A stretch of DNA of 64,000 nucleotides. Origin: Stomorhina lunata. Its lineage: Eukaryota; Arthropoda; Insecta; Diptera; Rhiniidae. The position numbers and the translations under genes were made by a program. Positions 1 to 9,840 of this stretch are shown here, piece after piece. Numbering within the stretch: the first letter of the stretch is position 1; each line of letters begins with the position of its first letter. Where the stretch lies: assembly GCA_933228675.1 (NCBI GenBank), contig OW121744.1:95651264-95715263 (forward strand). The letters are read 5' to 3'. The notes under the pieces are model-generated. The model worked only from the letters and a program-made list of their open reading frames with translations, ran no database searches and was not told the origin of the DNA.

Positions 1-1099
1 CCCTCAACATAAAAGGCACCAGCTTTCGAAAAGCCAACAACAAAAAAATAAATAAATTAAATAACAAGAACTTGGCAAACAAGAAAAAATATCCTTCCAT
101 AACTAAATGACAAAAAAATAGCAAATTACTACAAATAGTCCAAAAAATAAGGACAAACTTTACAATCAAAAGCTTCAATTTGAAGTCAGCAAAAAATTTT
201 TTAGATGTGAAATAGAGAAATATTAAAAATGTGACAAAAATGAAGGAGGAAAAAACTTCTTAAGAATATTGTAAAATCCTTGGCAACATTTGCTTAAAAA
301 TTAAAATAGATTTTATTAAAAATCAAAGGGAAACCAAAGAATTGGTCAAACGATTAGAACGACTTGATGGATACACTACATATAACAAGCAGAGGGAGGC
401 TACGACTGTGGGAAACCCGCTGATAAGGAACCATCGTACCGACTGTTATTCCTTCAGTCTCCAGTCGAGAAAATACCTCAGGCAGAACTCTTCCCCCAGA
501 ACATTACAACTACATACTACATGTACAGTGACACGACACGAGGAATTACTTGCTTAAATGGCATATACTACAACCTATTTAGGCCAGAGGCTGAGCATAT
601 TTTAGAATTCCATGCGCTTTGATCTTGTGCGCATATTTACCAATTTCGTAGGTCAAGCTTTGATAGATTTTTTTTCACTTGGTCCTTCCATCGAAGTTTT
701 GGTCATCCTCTCTTACGAGTTAACTCGTTATCACAGTATCATGCAATATTAGAGACGTTTCCGTTAGGATGAAGCGAAATTCGTTACACCTGGGTTAAAA
801 ATCGATGCTCCATAACCTTAGGTGGTCAGAAAAAAAATGTTGTCTTCCAGGACATTTGTGTGGGGAAAAATAGGAGTTTTTTCGGTTTTTGGTAAATTTT
901 ATCCGACAATGATATGTTTTTGGCAAAACCAAGTTATAAAAAATAAAAATCCATTTAGTAGTTTTTAAGTTATTGCAATTTTCCCTAGAAAATTCGTGTC
1001 CTTTTCAACACGCCTAAGGATATGCAGCAAAAAAATTAACTTTAGTGAACAGAAATTACAAAGTTAGAAATTCCGTATCATCTAGAGACTTATAAGTAC
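1..1099. other. AT-rich non-coding DNA, unassigned
   Basis: No gene can be supported here. The only open frame of note, 342-557 on the plus strand, starts in a slightly GC-richer patch but shows no domain I recognise. The stretch 574-730 is a diverged relative of the hairpin element near 37.65-37.87 kb and is listed separately. The rest is AT-rich sequence with homopolymer runs and no terminal repeats that I could pair. Confidence 0.6.
574..730 (+). repeat. Diverged relative of the 37.65-37.87 kb hairpin element
   Basis: This segment shares, in the same order, a GAGCAT..TTTTAGAA block, a TTGATCTTGTGCGC block and a CTTGGTC.TTCCATC block with 37680-37850. The identity is patchy, so this is an old copy of the same dispersed repeat. 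Unlike the 37.6 kb copy it does not have a matching second arm. I see no coding potential. Confidence 0.5.
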
Positions 1100-1101
1100 T
1101 A

Positions 1102-1634
1102 AGAGCCACTTTTTAACTTCGAGATCGGAGATTAAATTAATCGCCAAATTTTGTTTTTGAGTGGTCGATTATCTTATTTTGTCTCTAGTTTAAGCGATCA
1201 ATGTTGGTGGTTTAATCTTCAGTGAGAACTGTAAAAACACACATGCATAATAAACAGTTGTTAAAAATACGTAAACAAACAGAAATTAATAGACACTTTT
1301 TTGGAAGCCGATAAAAATGGATTATTTTAGTGCAGATGAAGATTTTAGCGACTCCGATTTTTTTTTTTTTTTTGTATTAATTTCTTTTAAGTATCAACTA
1401 ATTAAATTTTAATTTTATTTGTAATCTATGAAATTCGCGCAATGGGTTCTTCTTCTACAAACAAAAGTTATGTCATTTTGACAACACATTTGACATTTGC
1501 AAAAAATGGTTAACATTTCTTGTTGATCGATATGGCAACACCACCCAAAAAAATCAAATGCAAATATATGCACTTTTAGATTAGTTGATTAGGGAATAAA
1601 TTTAATTTTGATCTCAAAGTCTAAAAGTGGCTCT
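1102..1634. mobile_element. MITE, TA target duplication, about 40-bp TIRs
   Basis: The two ends are imperfect inverted repeats beginning AGAGCCACTTTT and matching over about 40 bp (an AGACTT/AACTT block, then GAGATC, then ATTAAAT). TA dinucleotides lie directly outside both ends, at 1100-1101 and 1635-1636. The element is 533 bp long with no open frame, so it is non-autonomous. The TA duplication is typical of Tc1/mariner-type mobilisation, but the sequence does not show which transposase would serve it. Confidence 0.78.
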
Positions 1635-1636
1635 TA

Positions 1637-2379
1637 ATAGTTTAAATTTATTAAAATACAATTAAATTTATATAGTTTTTTTTTATACTGGAAAATGGTA
1701 CTTTTTTAAGGACCGTTTCAAAACTTCCTTTTTAAGTTTTAGAAAATTTTGTTAAAAAAATATTCAAAATTTCAAAATTTTTAATCGGCATGTTGAAAAA
1801 GATAGATGTGGTAATAATATCCAAAAAAGTTCAGTTTAATATCTCATATCGTTTCGCCAAACCTGCGACTTGAATTCGTAAAATTTCACAAAAAAGTAAA
1901 TTTTTGGCCATTATTTATGTAGATGTATAGTAACTTTTATTTAAGTTTTCTTTCGATACATCAAATACTGAATTTTATTTCCCATTCATTTAAGAATGTC
2001 CACTAGAACTTTCTACGACATTGGGTGAGCTTAACCCTTTTTTCATCGGGGTCAAAGGTCAAAATTTGGATTTTTAGTGGCAAAAATAAGAAATGTTTTG
2101 AATTTAGTGTCGAATTTCGATCAAAAATAATAAAAATAGTTATTTTTAAGAATTTTTATATTAAAAATATTTTTTCCACCCTTAAGAGACATGGGGACTA
2201 AAATGACCCAATTTTTTTTTTTCGATTTGATATATTTTAGTGATTAATTTTATTAAATCTGTTAAGCTTTTAAGCAATTTTGGGTTTTGGATTTCCCTTT
2301 AAAATTTTCGAGAAAAAAATTTGGGTCATTTTAGTCTGCTAAGGGTTAAAAAAAAAAATTAAAACATTTGGAAACAGTT
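1637..2379. other. AT-rich non-coding DNA
   Basis: I see no gene, no paired terminal repeat and no tandem structure. Homopolymer A and T runs are frequent. Confidence 0.5.
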
Positions 2380-2416
2380 CAAAGATCGCGATTTAATGAT
2401 TCATTCATATTTTGTC

Positions 2417-2960
2417 TCATAGCCACAATTTGCAGAGGATCCAGTTTATGATTAAATTGTTTCGAATGGCAAATATTACTGTCGTCAGCAAACAAATAGA
2501 AATGGTTAGAAATTTGATATAGAAGGTCATTAATGAATATAAGAATTTAAGTAGGAGAAAGATCAGAGCCTTTCGGTACACCTGAATTGATCGTGAACTC
2601 ATTTGATGGGATCCCATCTACAACAACTCTTATAGTGCGATCCCTGAGCATGCTCAATATAAAGCGAGCGAAGGTATTACCGACACCAAGAGCAACAAGT
2701 TTTCACAAAAGTGCACCATGCCATACGCTATCGAACGTTTTGGAAATATCTAGAGCCACAACTTAACTTTCGCCAAAATGGTGAATGGAACGACACCATT
2801 TTTCTGATAGGAATACTAGTAAGTCCTTCGTAGAACGGCCCCTACGAAATCCATATTGACGGTCGCTAAGTATGTTGTAAGACTAAATACTTGACCAGAT
2901 GGCAATTTACCATACTTTGGAAAGTGCTGAAAAAATTGCTATTGTTCGGTTTTTTTAGGG
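2417..2960 (-). pseudogene. Reverse transcriptase palm remnant with FADD motif
   Basis: On the minus strand this segment reads as the central RT palm: a fingers motif with YGFRRGRSTKD (about 2870-2830), the first catalytic region VALDISK.FDSVWHGALL (about 2760-2710), a stretch ARFILSMLRDRTIRVVVDG (about 2670-2620), the VPKGSDLSPT turn (about 2590-2550), and the catalytic FADDSN (about 2500-2485). Both aspartates of the FADD box are present. An in-frame stop follows HGALL and the reading frame is lost around LSPT. Residual enzymatic activity is therefore excluded; this is a fossil coding region of the surrounding LINE. Confidence 0.8.
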
Positions 2961-3103
2961 TTGTTAGCCTTACCTTTTTTAGAGATTGGCTTTACACTAT
3001 TAACCTTCCAATACACAGGAAATTCACCGGCATGCTATAAGGTGCTAAAAAGATTTGCTTATGGATGAGCTAGCGTAAAAGAGCACTACTTCAAGACCCG
3101 TCT

Positions 3104-3800
3104 TTAGGCTGAAATACCATCCAGCCCCAAAGACTCGTTTACTTTGAAATTCTTTGTCATAGTTACAGATACCTTTTTAAGCCCTGGCAGTGGTTTATCG
3201 CTTTTCGGCAAGCCCGAATTTCTTGCAAATAGTTCAGACAAAAGGATGACTTTATCAACTGGGTTGGTAAATACTTGATAATCCTTAAAAAGAGTAGGAA
3301 TTGAAGAACTAGCCACGAGGAGCATCAAGAACTTTAGTATGAAGACACTGTTGGTACAGAGCTTTCTCGCGCCTTAATACTTTCCAATTAAATTGCCTAT
3401 AAAAATCGTTAAGCTCAGTCCAACGAGCCTTTTCGTAAATAAAATTGAATGTTCGTAGCTGATTGTTTAACATCCCTAAACCTGGAGAATGAAAAAGAGG
3501 AGGAAATTGTGCAATGATCCGGGTTTCCGAGTGCCATAACCTTAACCTTATATGGAAAAGATCGAGAGTGTTCATACACGAAATGTGTATTGGTTCATAT
3601 ACCAGTTGCCCAAGATGATTGTGCGCAGCGAACAGTTTAACCTTCAGTAGTTGTATTACTCGACTGTCGAAGCCAGTATGAGTTGTGAACAGTAAAATCA
3701 CCAGCAGCAACGGTTTTTCTTTTCGGGAAACTCTCAAGGAGATCTTCGAGATAGAATCCGAAAAGGCATCAAACCTAGATAAAATTGTATCCCTTACCAA
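3104..3800 (-). pseudogene. LINE endonuclease C-terminus and linker remnant
   Basis: Two overlapping minus-strand frames, 3309-3800 (163 codons) and 3104-3328 (74 codons), together cover the region between endonuclease and RT. The first ends in the linker segment with WTELNDFYRQFNWK, a pattern typical of the post-endonuclease linker of Jockey/R1-type LINEs (W..L..FF..FPW). The second carries FTNPVDKVILLSELFARNSG and ends in GLDGISA, the degenerate start of the RT domain (usually SGPDGIP). The frame change between them at about 3310-3328 shows a frameshift. The same linker segment occurs in another fragment at 18.05-18.26 kb. Confidence 0.75.
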
Positions 3801-3832
3801 GTTTTGGCCTTTGCAAAGGAACCCGAAATGTA

Positions 3833-3872
3833 ATTATGAACTTAACCCAAAGATTATGAACTTAACCCAAAG
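3833..3872. repeat. Perfect 20-bp tandem duplication inside the LINE
   Basis: The 20-mer starting ATTATGAACTTAACCCAAAG occurs twice head to tail (3833-3852 and 3853-3872) with no mismatch. It lies in the endonuclease remnant, so it arose after or during decay of the LINE. Confidence 0.9.
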
Positions 3873-4160
3873 ACAGCTAAATTCTACATCGTGAGTGCCT
3901 AATGATTGCTGGCACTGGTACACAACTTCATCACGAATATATATCGCCATGCCCTTATCAAATTAAAAAGGGATCGAAAGTGATACCCAGGTATGTGAAA
4001 ATCCTGTAGATCTTTACGAAAGCATTACTATCTCTCAGAAGAAAATAGGATATTTCTACTTCATGTAGTTATATGTTATATGGACGAAGAGGTATAAAGA
4101 AGGATACGGAAAATTTTCAATTCGATGGCAATTGTTCAGGTTTCAACGTTAGCTCTGGTT

Positions 4161-4749
4161 GTCATGACATCTGGTGTAAGAGTTTGTTTTTACCCCTAGA
4201 GAAGGAATTATAAATTCTTCTACTATTGGACTATGTGTATATTTCTTGTTGTGATTCTGCTTTTGAGACAGGATCTTCAACAATATTTTGTCAAGTAACT
4301 TGTAGAATTCTTTGGCTTTGTAAGCAAGTCAAAAAAAATAAGATAGGCATTACCCCTTGGGTACATGTCGACTTTAGAGAGTAGTCCTAAGTCTTCTTGT
4401 TTATTATTCTTTCTGTTCTTTTGGAGGTGATATCTGGCTTATTGGTATAATTGACGTCTTATATCGGCATCTTGACTAGATTTTTTTTCAGTAACTTAGC
4501 TATTTATGAGTTCCACCAGCTGTATTGTTATTTGAATGTCTTTATGTAGTCGCACGCTTTCATAAAAGCTTCAGTTCCATTTTAAATTCCATGATTGCGT
4601 AAATAAAAAGTATATGATACAAGTTTTTCTTCTCTCTATAGAAGTCTTAGGTTTGAGTGGTCGTTGCTATTTATAGTGATGCTAATTACATGGAGTTTTT
4701 TGTACAAGTAATGTTTACTAACGCTTCATATTAGGTTCTTTGGCAGCGA
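4161..4749. other. Unassigned; possible LINE 5' remnant
   Basis: Minus-strand conceptual translation of roughly 4390-4160 gives lysine-rich peptide pieces that could be the end of a LINE ORF1, which is inference only. I see nothing assignable between 4391 and the TIR at 4750. Confidence 0.3.
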
Positions 4750-5072
4750 CCCAGCTAGCATTTTTGGAAAATTTTAATCAAATATAAGTCTTTTTTGACT
4801 TCACTGCATGATTAAAATTATCATTTGTGATATCACTTATGAGTCAAAAATGATTTTTTTTTGTGTGAGAAAATGGTACCCTTCATGCGACTCTTCAAAA
4901 AGAGTCTTTAATGACACGTTTTGCTGATTAGAATATGACGGCACTTTTGCTAGATTTGTTAAAAAAAAAAAAGGAAAAAGAATAGTCAACACGGTATATC
5001 TATTTTTAGAATACGTCATATCTATTTTTAGAACAGTGAAGTTGTGTTAATAATTACAAAAATTTATGTTGC

Positions 5073-5150
5073 CGAGACCGAGGATCGAACCTAGGCTGCT
5101 GAATATGATATGCTATGCTTAGTAGTCGACGTACTAATCAACGAGTCTTT
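5073..5150 (-). repeat. tRNA-like sequence (degenerate)
   Basis: The minus strand has a B-box-like T arm, CTAGGTTCGATCCTCGG, at about 5080-5096 and an upstream GATTAGTACGTCGACTACTAAGCATA stretch whose core (GTCGACTACYAAGCATA) recurs in the tRNA-like copy at 11.64 kb. Acceptor-stem pairing is poor, so I treat it as a tRNA pseudogene or SINE head rather than a functional tRNA. Confidence 0.5.
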
Positions 5151-5890
5151 TTGTGGCATTTTTTTTATCACCTAGAAATAGTTATATTACGCTCATTTTA
5201 CAAGATTTTAACTAGTCGCTTGCTAAGCGTCTATGAGTATTTTTGTACACTTTTTTGATCACCAAACTGATTGCACAAATTCTGCTTTCAAATAGTCGCT
5301 TTCAAGGTATTTTCTGAGTCTTCTTGTGGTCTTTTTTGATCACCAAACTGATTAAAATAACATTGAAAACAGTTGTATTAGGAGGCTGCTAAATATGATA
5401 TGCTATGCTTAGTAGTCGACGTGCTAATTTTTGTGGTATTTTGTATTTATCACCTGGAAATAGTTATATTACGCTCATTTTACAAGATTTTTTGTGCTAT
5501 TTTTAACAAGTCATTTGCTAAGTGTCTATGAGTCTTTTGTACACTTTTTTGATCACCAAACTGATTGCGCACATTCTGCTTTCAAATAGTCGCTTTCAAG
5601 GTATTTGCTGAGTCTTTTTGTGGTCTTTTTTATCACCAAACTGATTAAAATAACATAAAACACATTCTGCTTTCAAATAGTCGCTTTCAAGGTATTTTCT
5701 GAATCTTCTTGTCGTCTTTTTTGATCACCATACTGATTAAAATAACATAAAAAACAGTCGTATTAGGATCTTTTAAGATTTTAACTGCACACATTCTGCA
5801 TAAATTGTTTGTGCTTTTTTAAACTAGTCATTTTCTAAGCGTTTTAAGGAGTCTTTTTGGAATCTTTATTAGATCACCAAGCAGATTAAT
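5093..5890. repeat. 300-bp tandem duplication with partial further units
   Basis: The block beginning AGGCTGCTRAATATGATATG at 5093 recurs exactly 300 bp downstream at 5393. The two units share long stretches, including GATATGCTATGCTTAGTAGT and TAGTTATATTACGCTCATTT. A shorter third unit (about 5660-5770) repeats the CACATTCTGCTTTCAAATAG to GATTAAAATAACAT section, and a diverged fourth piece runs to about 5890. The duplication breakpoint cuts the tRNA-like sequence, so only the first unit keeps its T arm. Confidence 0.85.
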
Positions 5891-6069
5891 CAGTTTTTGA
5901 TCATCTATACGAATCCCAAAAGACTCATTTTGCTGATATTATCTTCAACAATCACCAAATTGCTAGCTGGGAGTAGGTAATAAATGTGAAAGCTGCAATA
6001 GAGTCCAAAGCTCCTCTGAGTGTAAAGATGTTTTAGAAATTAAGGAGGACTACATCAAATTAAAAAAAT

Positions 6070-6400
6070 GTGCGTCATCTAGAGTAAGTGGTTTTGCGAC
6101 TGCCAATCAACTGTCCATACATTAAAGTCACCTGCGATGACTTTCGGATTGAAAGCCACAAATCTCAAAGGAGCCTATCTAAAAAGTTTTAGAACTTCTC
6201 TAATAGAACGCTTGGAAAGATATGTATAACAGCTGTAAAAATATATTCTACTAATGTCAGTTTCAACGAATCCGTCGGGGGGACAGTTTATTGACTCTTG
6301 TATAGCCATGACTAAAGCTATAATTATATAATATAATTCTCCGACAACATTCCAATTGGAACAAGGGCTAATTCTCTCAGACAATGAGCTGCATCCGATT
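6070..6400 (-). pseudogene. LINE endonuclease fragment with AGDFN motif
   Basis: The open frame on the minus strand at 6384-6175 contains IYFYSCY, and after a stop the same frame continues to KVIAGDFNVWTVDW near 6140-6110. The pair YSCY...(V/I)AGDFN.W is the classic core of the APE-like endonuclease of R1/Jockey-group LINEs; the asparagine and aspartate of GDFN belong to its active site. It is a scrap without RT, bounded on the left by unassigned sequence and on the right by a SINE at 6407. Confidence 0.72.
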
Positions 6401-6406
6401 ATATTT

Positions 6407-6640
6407 TTAGACTCATTGAAAGGGACCTACGTTTTAACGCCGGCTTCGAACGGCAAATGCATTAGTTAGAGAAGTTTTACATAGCCTAATACTCAATAAC
6501 CAGTGGCTAGCTTAGTTATGAGGTGAACTACCGCTTTTTTGAAAATTTATTTTTTCAAGTGAGTCTGGCCAGGGATCGAACTTGGGCCTCTGGTATGCTA
6601 GGCGGATGACTAATCTGCTATACCACGGCGGTTTACTATA
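6407..6640 (-). mobile_element. tRNA-Ala-like SINE, copy 1
   Basis: On the minus strand the head reads CCGTGGTATAGCAGATTAG (A-box region), then CCGCCTAGCATACCAGAGG, whose loop CTAGCAT would present an AGC anticodon, then the B-box AAGTTCGATCCCTGGCC. The body continues through CTAACTAATGCATT and ends at a CTTTCAATGAGTC block. A second copy lies at 56613-56850 on the plus strand, with matching head, body and end. The derivation from tRNA-Ala is inferred from the anticodon loop and the following AGAGG. Confidence 0.75.
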
Positions 6641-8568
6641 AATCACTAAAGCTATAATTACAGATGATATATGATTTTGGTCTGTGCAATTGACTTAACT
6701 TATTGCCTGAATGTAGGGCTCCTGTTGAAAATAAAAGAAACCACCCACTTAATTTCATTTTGGTAGTGTTTAATTCTTACCGCCAATATTTTTTTTTCGC
6801 ATTGTCCATAACTTTTGCTATTTTCTATTACAATTCTTAATTCACAAGAACCAAAAAGGAAAAAAAGAAAAGAAAAATACTCAAAAACATATAAACGGAA
6901 ATCGAAAAGTTTTTCACAGGAATTGGTGATTTCTAAAAGTAAGTACTCAAGGAGTAAACGTAAAAGCGACTGGCGCTAAGGGAGGGGTAGACAAGGAAAA
7001 GAAATTCACAACATTATGACAATAAATGAAAAACCTGCCTGCCTGCATATTTTTCAAGCGACATCAAATATTTTTTGTCAAGTTGTTATTTCCATTTTTT
7101 TTTCTCTAAATTTTCCAATTTGTTTTTTGCGACTGTCGCCAGGGCTATCTGTGGTAGTGGTGGTAGTAAAGTAGTGGGGTATATGTGTGTGTTGTAGGTA
7201 ACTGTAGAAGTCCATTAGATATTTAGGAGCAAAAATGGCGCCATTGGATGACAATTTTACAGTTTGGCGCGATAAGAGATTTTGTAAAGGATCTGGTGTA
7301 TTGATGTTTGTTTGTTATTGAGTGTGTGTGAGAGAGTGTTTGTTTAAGTTTAACATCAATACCAACAAAAGCTATGACCGTTATAAATACTTCGCCGGTG
7401 CTGCCCCAACTCTTGGTATAAGCAAAAAATTGTAAGTATATAAACTTTTTTGCTTAATATCTCGGACTACTGCTGATGCTTTAGATGTTGTTGCGTTAGT
7501 TATTGTTGCTGCTGCTATTGGTTTTGTTGTTGCTGTTGTTGTTTAAGCAAACTCATCGGTAATTTTGTGGTTGGCTGGCTTGGCCAGCTATTTGGCTCTT
7601 TAGATGGTTTTGGCCGAAGTAATCAATGTGTTTGTAAAGTCGTTGAATGTTGCTGTTATTGTCATTTGTGTACGTAATTCTTGTTTTTTTTGCCTTCAGT
7701 ATAGCTGTCTCCACTAATGTTGCACATGGTACACCCCTCTACCCTAACTACCCCAACTTTTGCTATAACAATTTCGACTGATGCCAAAACAATATTAAAA
7801 TAGCTACAAAAAAACACAACTCGGAAAACATGGTTTGATAGTAAATATTCGATTTTGTAAAACTTAAGTTTAAAACTGTCTATGTCTGTGCTCGTAAATG
7901 AGTTCCCATAATGATTGCCAATTGTAGGCTGAAGAAGAAAGGGGACTGGGGTGAGCAATGGCCCAGGTATTAGGTCATTGAAATTTGTTTTAAAATTTAC
8001 TCCTGCTGCTTACATTACTCTTGGTCGTTTAGAATTATTCGCTTTACTTTAATGCTGGGGGAGGAAATTAAAAGTTGTTAATGTTTGATGGTAAATTAAA
8101 ACATATTGCAGGTTGCTGATAAGAGCATCGATTCGAGTGGAAAAAAACACCAACAACTTTTGCAATGTTTATAAATTTACAAAAAGGAAATTAATATTTT
8201 TTGTTTAAAGTAAATAAGTATAAGTATATATAAATGCTAGAGATAAAATATCTTTAATAACTGGCACATAGCTAGAGGAAATTGTAAATCATTTGTTTAA
8301 AATCTATTTAATGATTGTAGGGATTTATGAAGGACCTAAAGTTGGCAGGCGAATTTTTTAATAATTATAAGTTTTTAAGTAAGATAAACCTGTCCTTAGT
8401 TTGTAGAAGTTTAACAGAAAAATCAAATGGTTTAAATATTAAAAGTCATACAAAAAATTATTTGAAAATCCCTTATTAATGATACAAAGTAATTCTTTCT
8501 AATGATATCCTGATATTATCAAATTCATAATATAAATCTTTTAAATGCTTTAACTTTACAGTCCCTAA
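6641..8568. other. Largely unique non-coding DNA
   Basis: This is one of the longest stretches without an obvious repeat. It includes a GTGGTAGTGGTGGTAG-type purine/T-rich patch near 7150-7190 and a trinucleotide (CAA/CAG-type) tract at 7495-7550. I see no exon I can defend. The open frame 7662-7958 on the minus strand is short, low in recognisable features and ends abruptly. Confidence 0.45.
7490..7550. repeat. Trinucleotide (GTT/GCT) tract
   Basis: The plus strand is a run of GTT and GCT triplets (GTTGCTGCTGCTATTGG, then GTTGTTGCTGTTGTTG), the complement of CAA/CAG 'opa'-type repeats frequent in fly introns and exons. It is interrupted in every frame around it, so I do not call it coding. 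Confidence 0.8.
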
Positions 8569-8570
8569 TA

Positions 8571-9810
8571 AAGAGTGTTCTAAAAAAAATATGCATTTAC
8601 TATTTTAGACAAAATTTATCCATAGTGCAAGAAATAATTTATTTTTTGATCAAGTTAGTTTCTATAGATATGTCAGATACTATTACTTTAGAAATTATTA
8701 ATTTTCAATAGTTATTTCAATCAAAATGGACTTCGTGAAAATATAATTAAAACTTTTCAAAAAAATCCGTCATGGACTTTTAAAAAATAGCTAAAAATTT
8801 GAAAGTTGACCCTCGAACGGTTTCTAATGCCATCAGACGGTATAAGGAAAACCTGAGCATTGAAAGAAAACCAGGATCAGGGAGAAAAAAAGATCCTACA
8901 AATATTGGTAAGGCAAAAGAAGTCGAGCGACTCTTTTGAAGATCGCCTAACACTTCTTTAAGAAAAGCAGCTCGTACGGTGAAATGTTCTACGAATTTTA
9001 CACATAGAGTCAAAGCTTATGCTGGACTGAAGACATACAAAGTCCAAAAGGTTCCAGATCGCAATGCTATAAAGAACTTAGAAGCAAAAAAACGAGCGAA
9101 AAAATTGAAGTCTGATTTTATAAAAAATACACCTGTTTTGTGATGGATGATGAAACATACGTACTGGCAGACTTTTCTCAACTTCCAGGTCAAGATTTTT
9201 ATGTTGCTGATAAACGGGGCAATGTTCGGCAAGAGTTTCGCACAAAAAAAACAAACAAAATTCCCTAAGAAGTTTCTAAGAAGTAAAGTATTTGTGGCAA
9301 CTGGCACAATAAACACAGAAATTTATATAAAGGAGTGCCTACAAAAACGGTTGTTACCCACAGAGTGACTACATTTTTTTGGCCCGATTTGGCATCATGC
9401 TATTATGGAAAAAAGGCACTTGAGTGGTACTCAAAGAATAATGTCATTTTTATACCACGAGGGGCAAATCCACCTAACTGTCCAGAACTTCGGCCTGTGG
9501 AAAGGTATTGGGCTCTGGTAAAAAAGGAATTGAGGAACACAGGAAAGATTTCCAAGAACATGTCCGATTTTAAGCGCAGGTGGAACACATGCTCCAAAAA
9601 GGTATCAGAAGCAACTGTAAAATCTTTAATGGGAGGGTTTCCGAAAAAAGTCGATAATTTTGCAAAACCCGAGTACTAAGTAAACATTTTAATGCTAAAT
9701 GATTTTGTATAATATGTCTTTATATTTGCGTATTTTATAGAGTTTTTATATTAAAAGGTTTGATTTTTATTTAAGAAAATCCAACTACAAATTTTATTTA
9801 GAGCACTCTA
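8571..9810 (+). mobile_element. ITmD37E-type Tc1/mariner transposon, complete but dead
   Basis: The termini are inverted repeats, AAGAGTGTTCTAAAAAAAAT at the left and TAGAGTGCTCTAAATAAAAT read inward from the right. TA dinucleotides flank both sides, at 8569-8570 and 9811-9812. The length is 1240 bp, normal for Tc1/mariner elements. Inside is a decayed transposase with a helix-turn-helix region, an MDDE.Y catalytic block, and DLAS..Y followed 37 residues later by PVE, which is the D37E spacing. With both ends and the target duplication preserved, the insertion is complete. Stops, frameshifts and internal deletions make the enzyme non-functional. Confidence 0.9.
8775..9679 (+). pseudogene. ITmD37E transposase pseudogene
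   Basis: Conceptual translation on the plus strand shows, in order: an N-terminal helix-turn-helix (IAKNLKVDPRTVSNAIRRY, about 8791-8847), the basic linker KPGSGRKK, a stop within the ERLF*RSPN stretch near 8938, the first catalytic aspartate in VMDDETYV (codon 9146), the ADFSQLPGQDFYVADKRG segment, then a frame change near 9240-9270 into FVATGTINTEIYIKECLQ, and a change back before the second aspartate in WPDLAS (codon 9386). The glutamate in LRPVERYW is codon 9500, which is 38 codons on, so 37 residues lie between. A block normally found between the PKK and VATGT segments is missing. The C-terminal frame 9335-9679 is intact to its stop. The D37E spacing and NCPELRPVERYW context match the mosquito/fly ITmD37E clade. 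Confidence 0.9.
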
Positions 9811-9832
9811 TACACCGCGATACTAAGTGTAT

Positions 9833-9840
9833 ACTACACA
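9833..9840 (+). repeat. Target-site duplication, left (ACTACACA)
   Basis: This is the left copy of the 8-bp direct repeat flanking the hAT-like element; the right copy is at 11332-11339 and is identical. Confidence 0.85.

Larger units (their letters stand above)
2390..4160 (-). mobile_element. Degenerate Jockey/R1-like LINE, minus strand
   Basis: Reading the minus strand from 4160 down, remnants appear in the order expected for ORF2 of a non-LTR retrotransposon: an endonuclease piece, an endonuclease-RT linker, then the reverse transcriptase palm. The endonuclease piece (about 3990-3680) reads GMAIYIRDEVV, matching the usual G-(V/M)-(A/G)-hydrophobic-Y-hydrophobic-RDE pattern. The RT part contains a RQYGFRRGRSTKDLLV block, a VALDISK.FDSVWH block, a VPKGS.LSP block and an FADDS catalytic motif near 2500. 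Frameshifts and stops interrupt it throughout, so it cannot be active. Related LINE scraps at 6.07-6.40, 18.05-18.26 and 31.96-32.35 kb show the family is abundant. An ORF1 remnant may extend it to about 4390, but I could not confirm that. Jockey and R1 clades are both possible. Confidence 0.8.
4750..5971. mobile_element. TIR element with CCCAGCTAGCA termini
   Basis: The left end reads CCCAGCTAGCATTTTTGG and the right end is its imperfect reverse complement, CCCAGCTAGCAATTTGG. Between them lie about 1.2 kb without an open reading frame, so the element is non-autonomous. I could not identify a convincing target duplication in the flanks (left GGCAGCGA, right AGTAGGTA), which leaves the superfamily open. 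The interior carries a 300-bp tandem duplication and a tRNA-like block, both listed separately. Confidence 0.65.

Noticed and set aside
342..557. Plus-strand 71-codon frame near the window start
   Set aside because: No domain, no homologous copy in the window with the same frame, and the surrounding sequence is repeat-like.
9403..9597. Minus-strand frame over the transposon
   Set aside because: It is a shadow of the plus-strand ITmD37E transposase, whose catalytic motifs are in the other strand.
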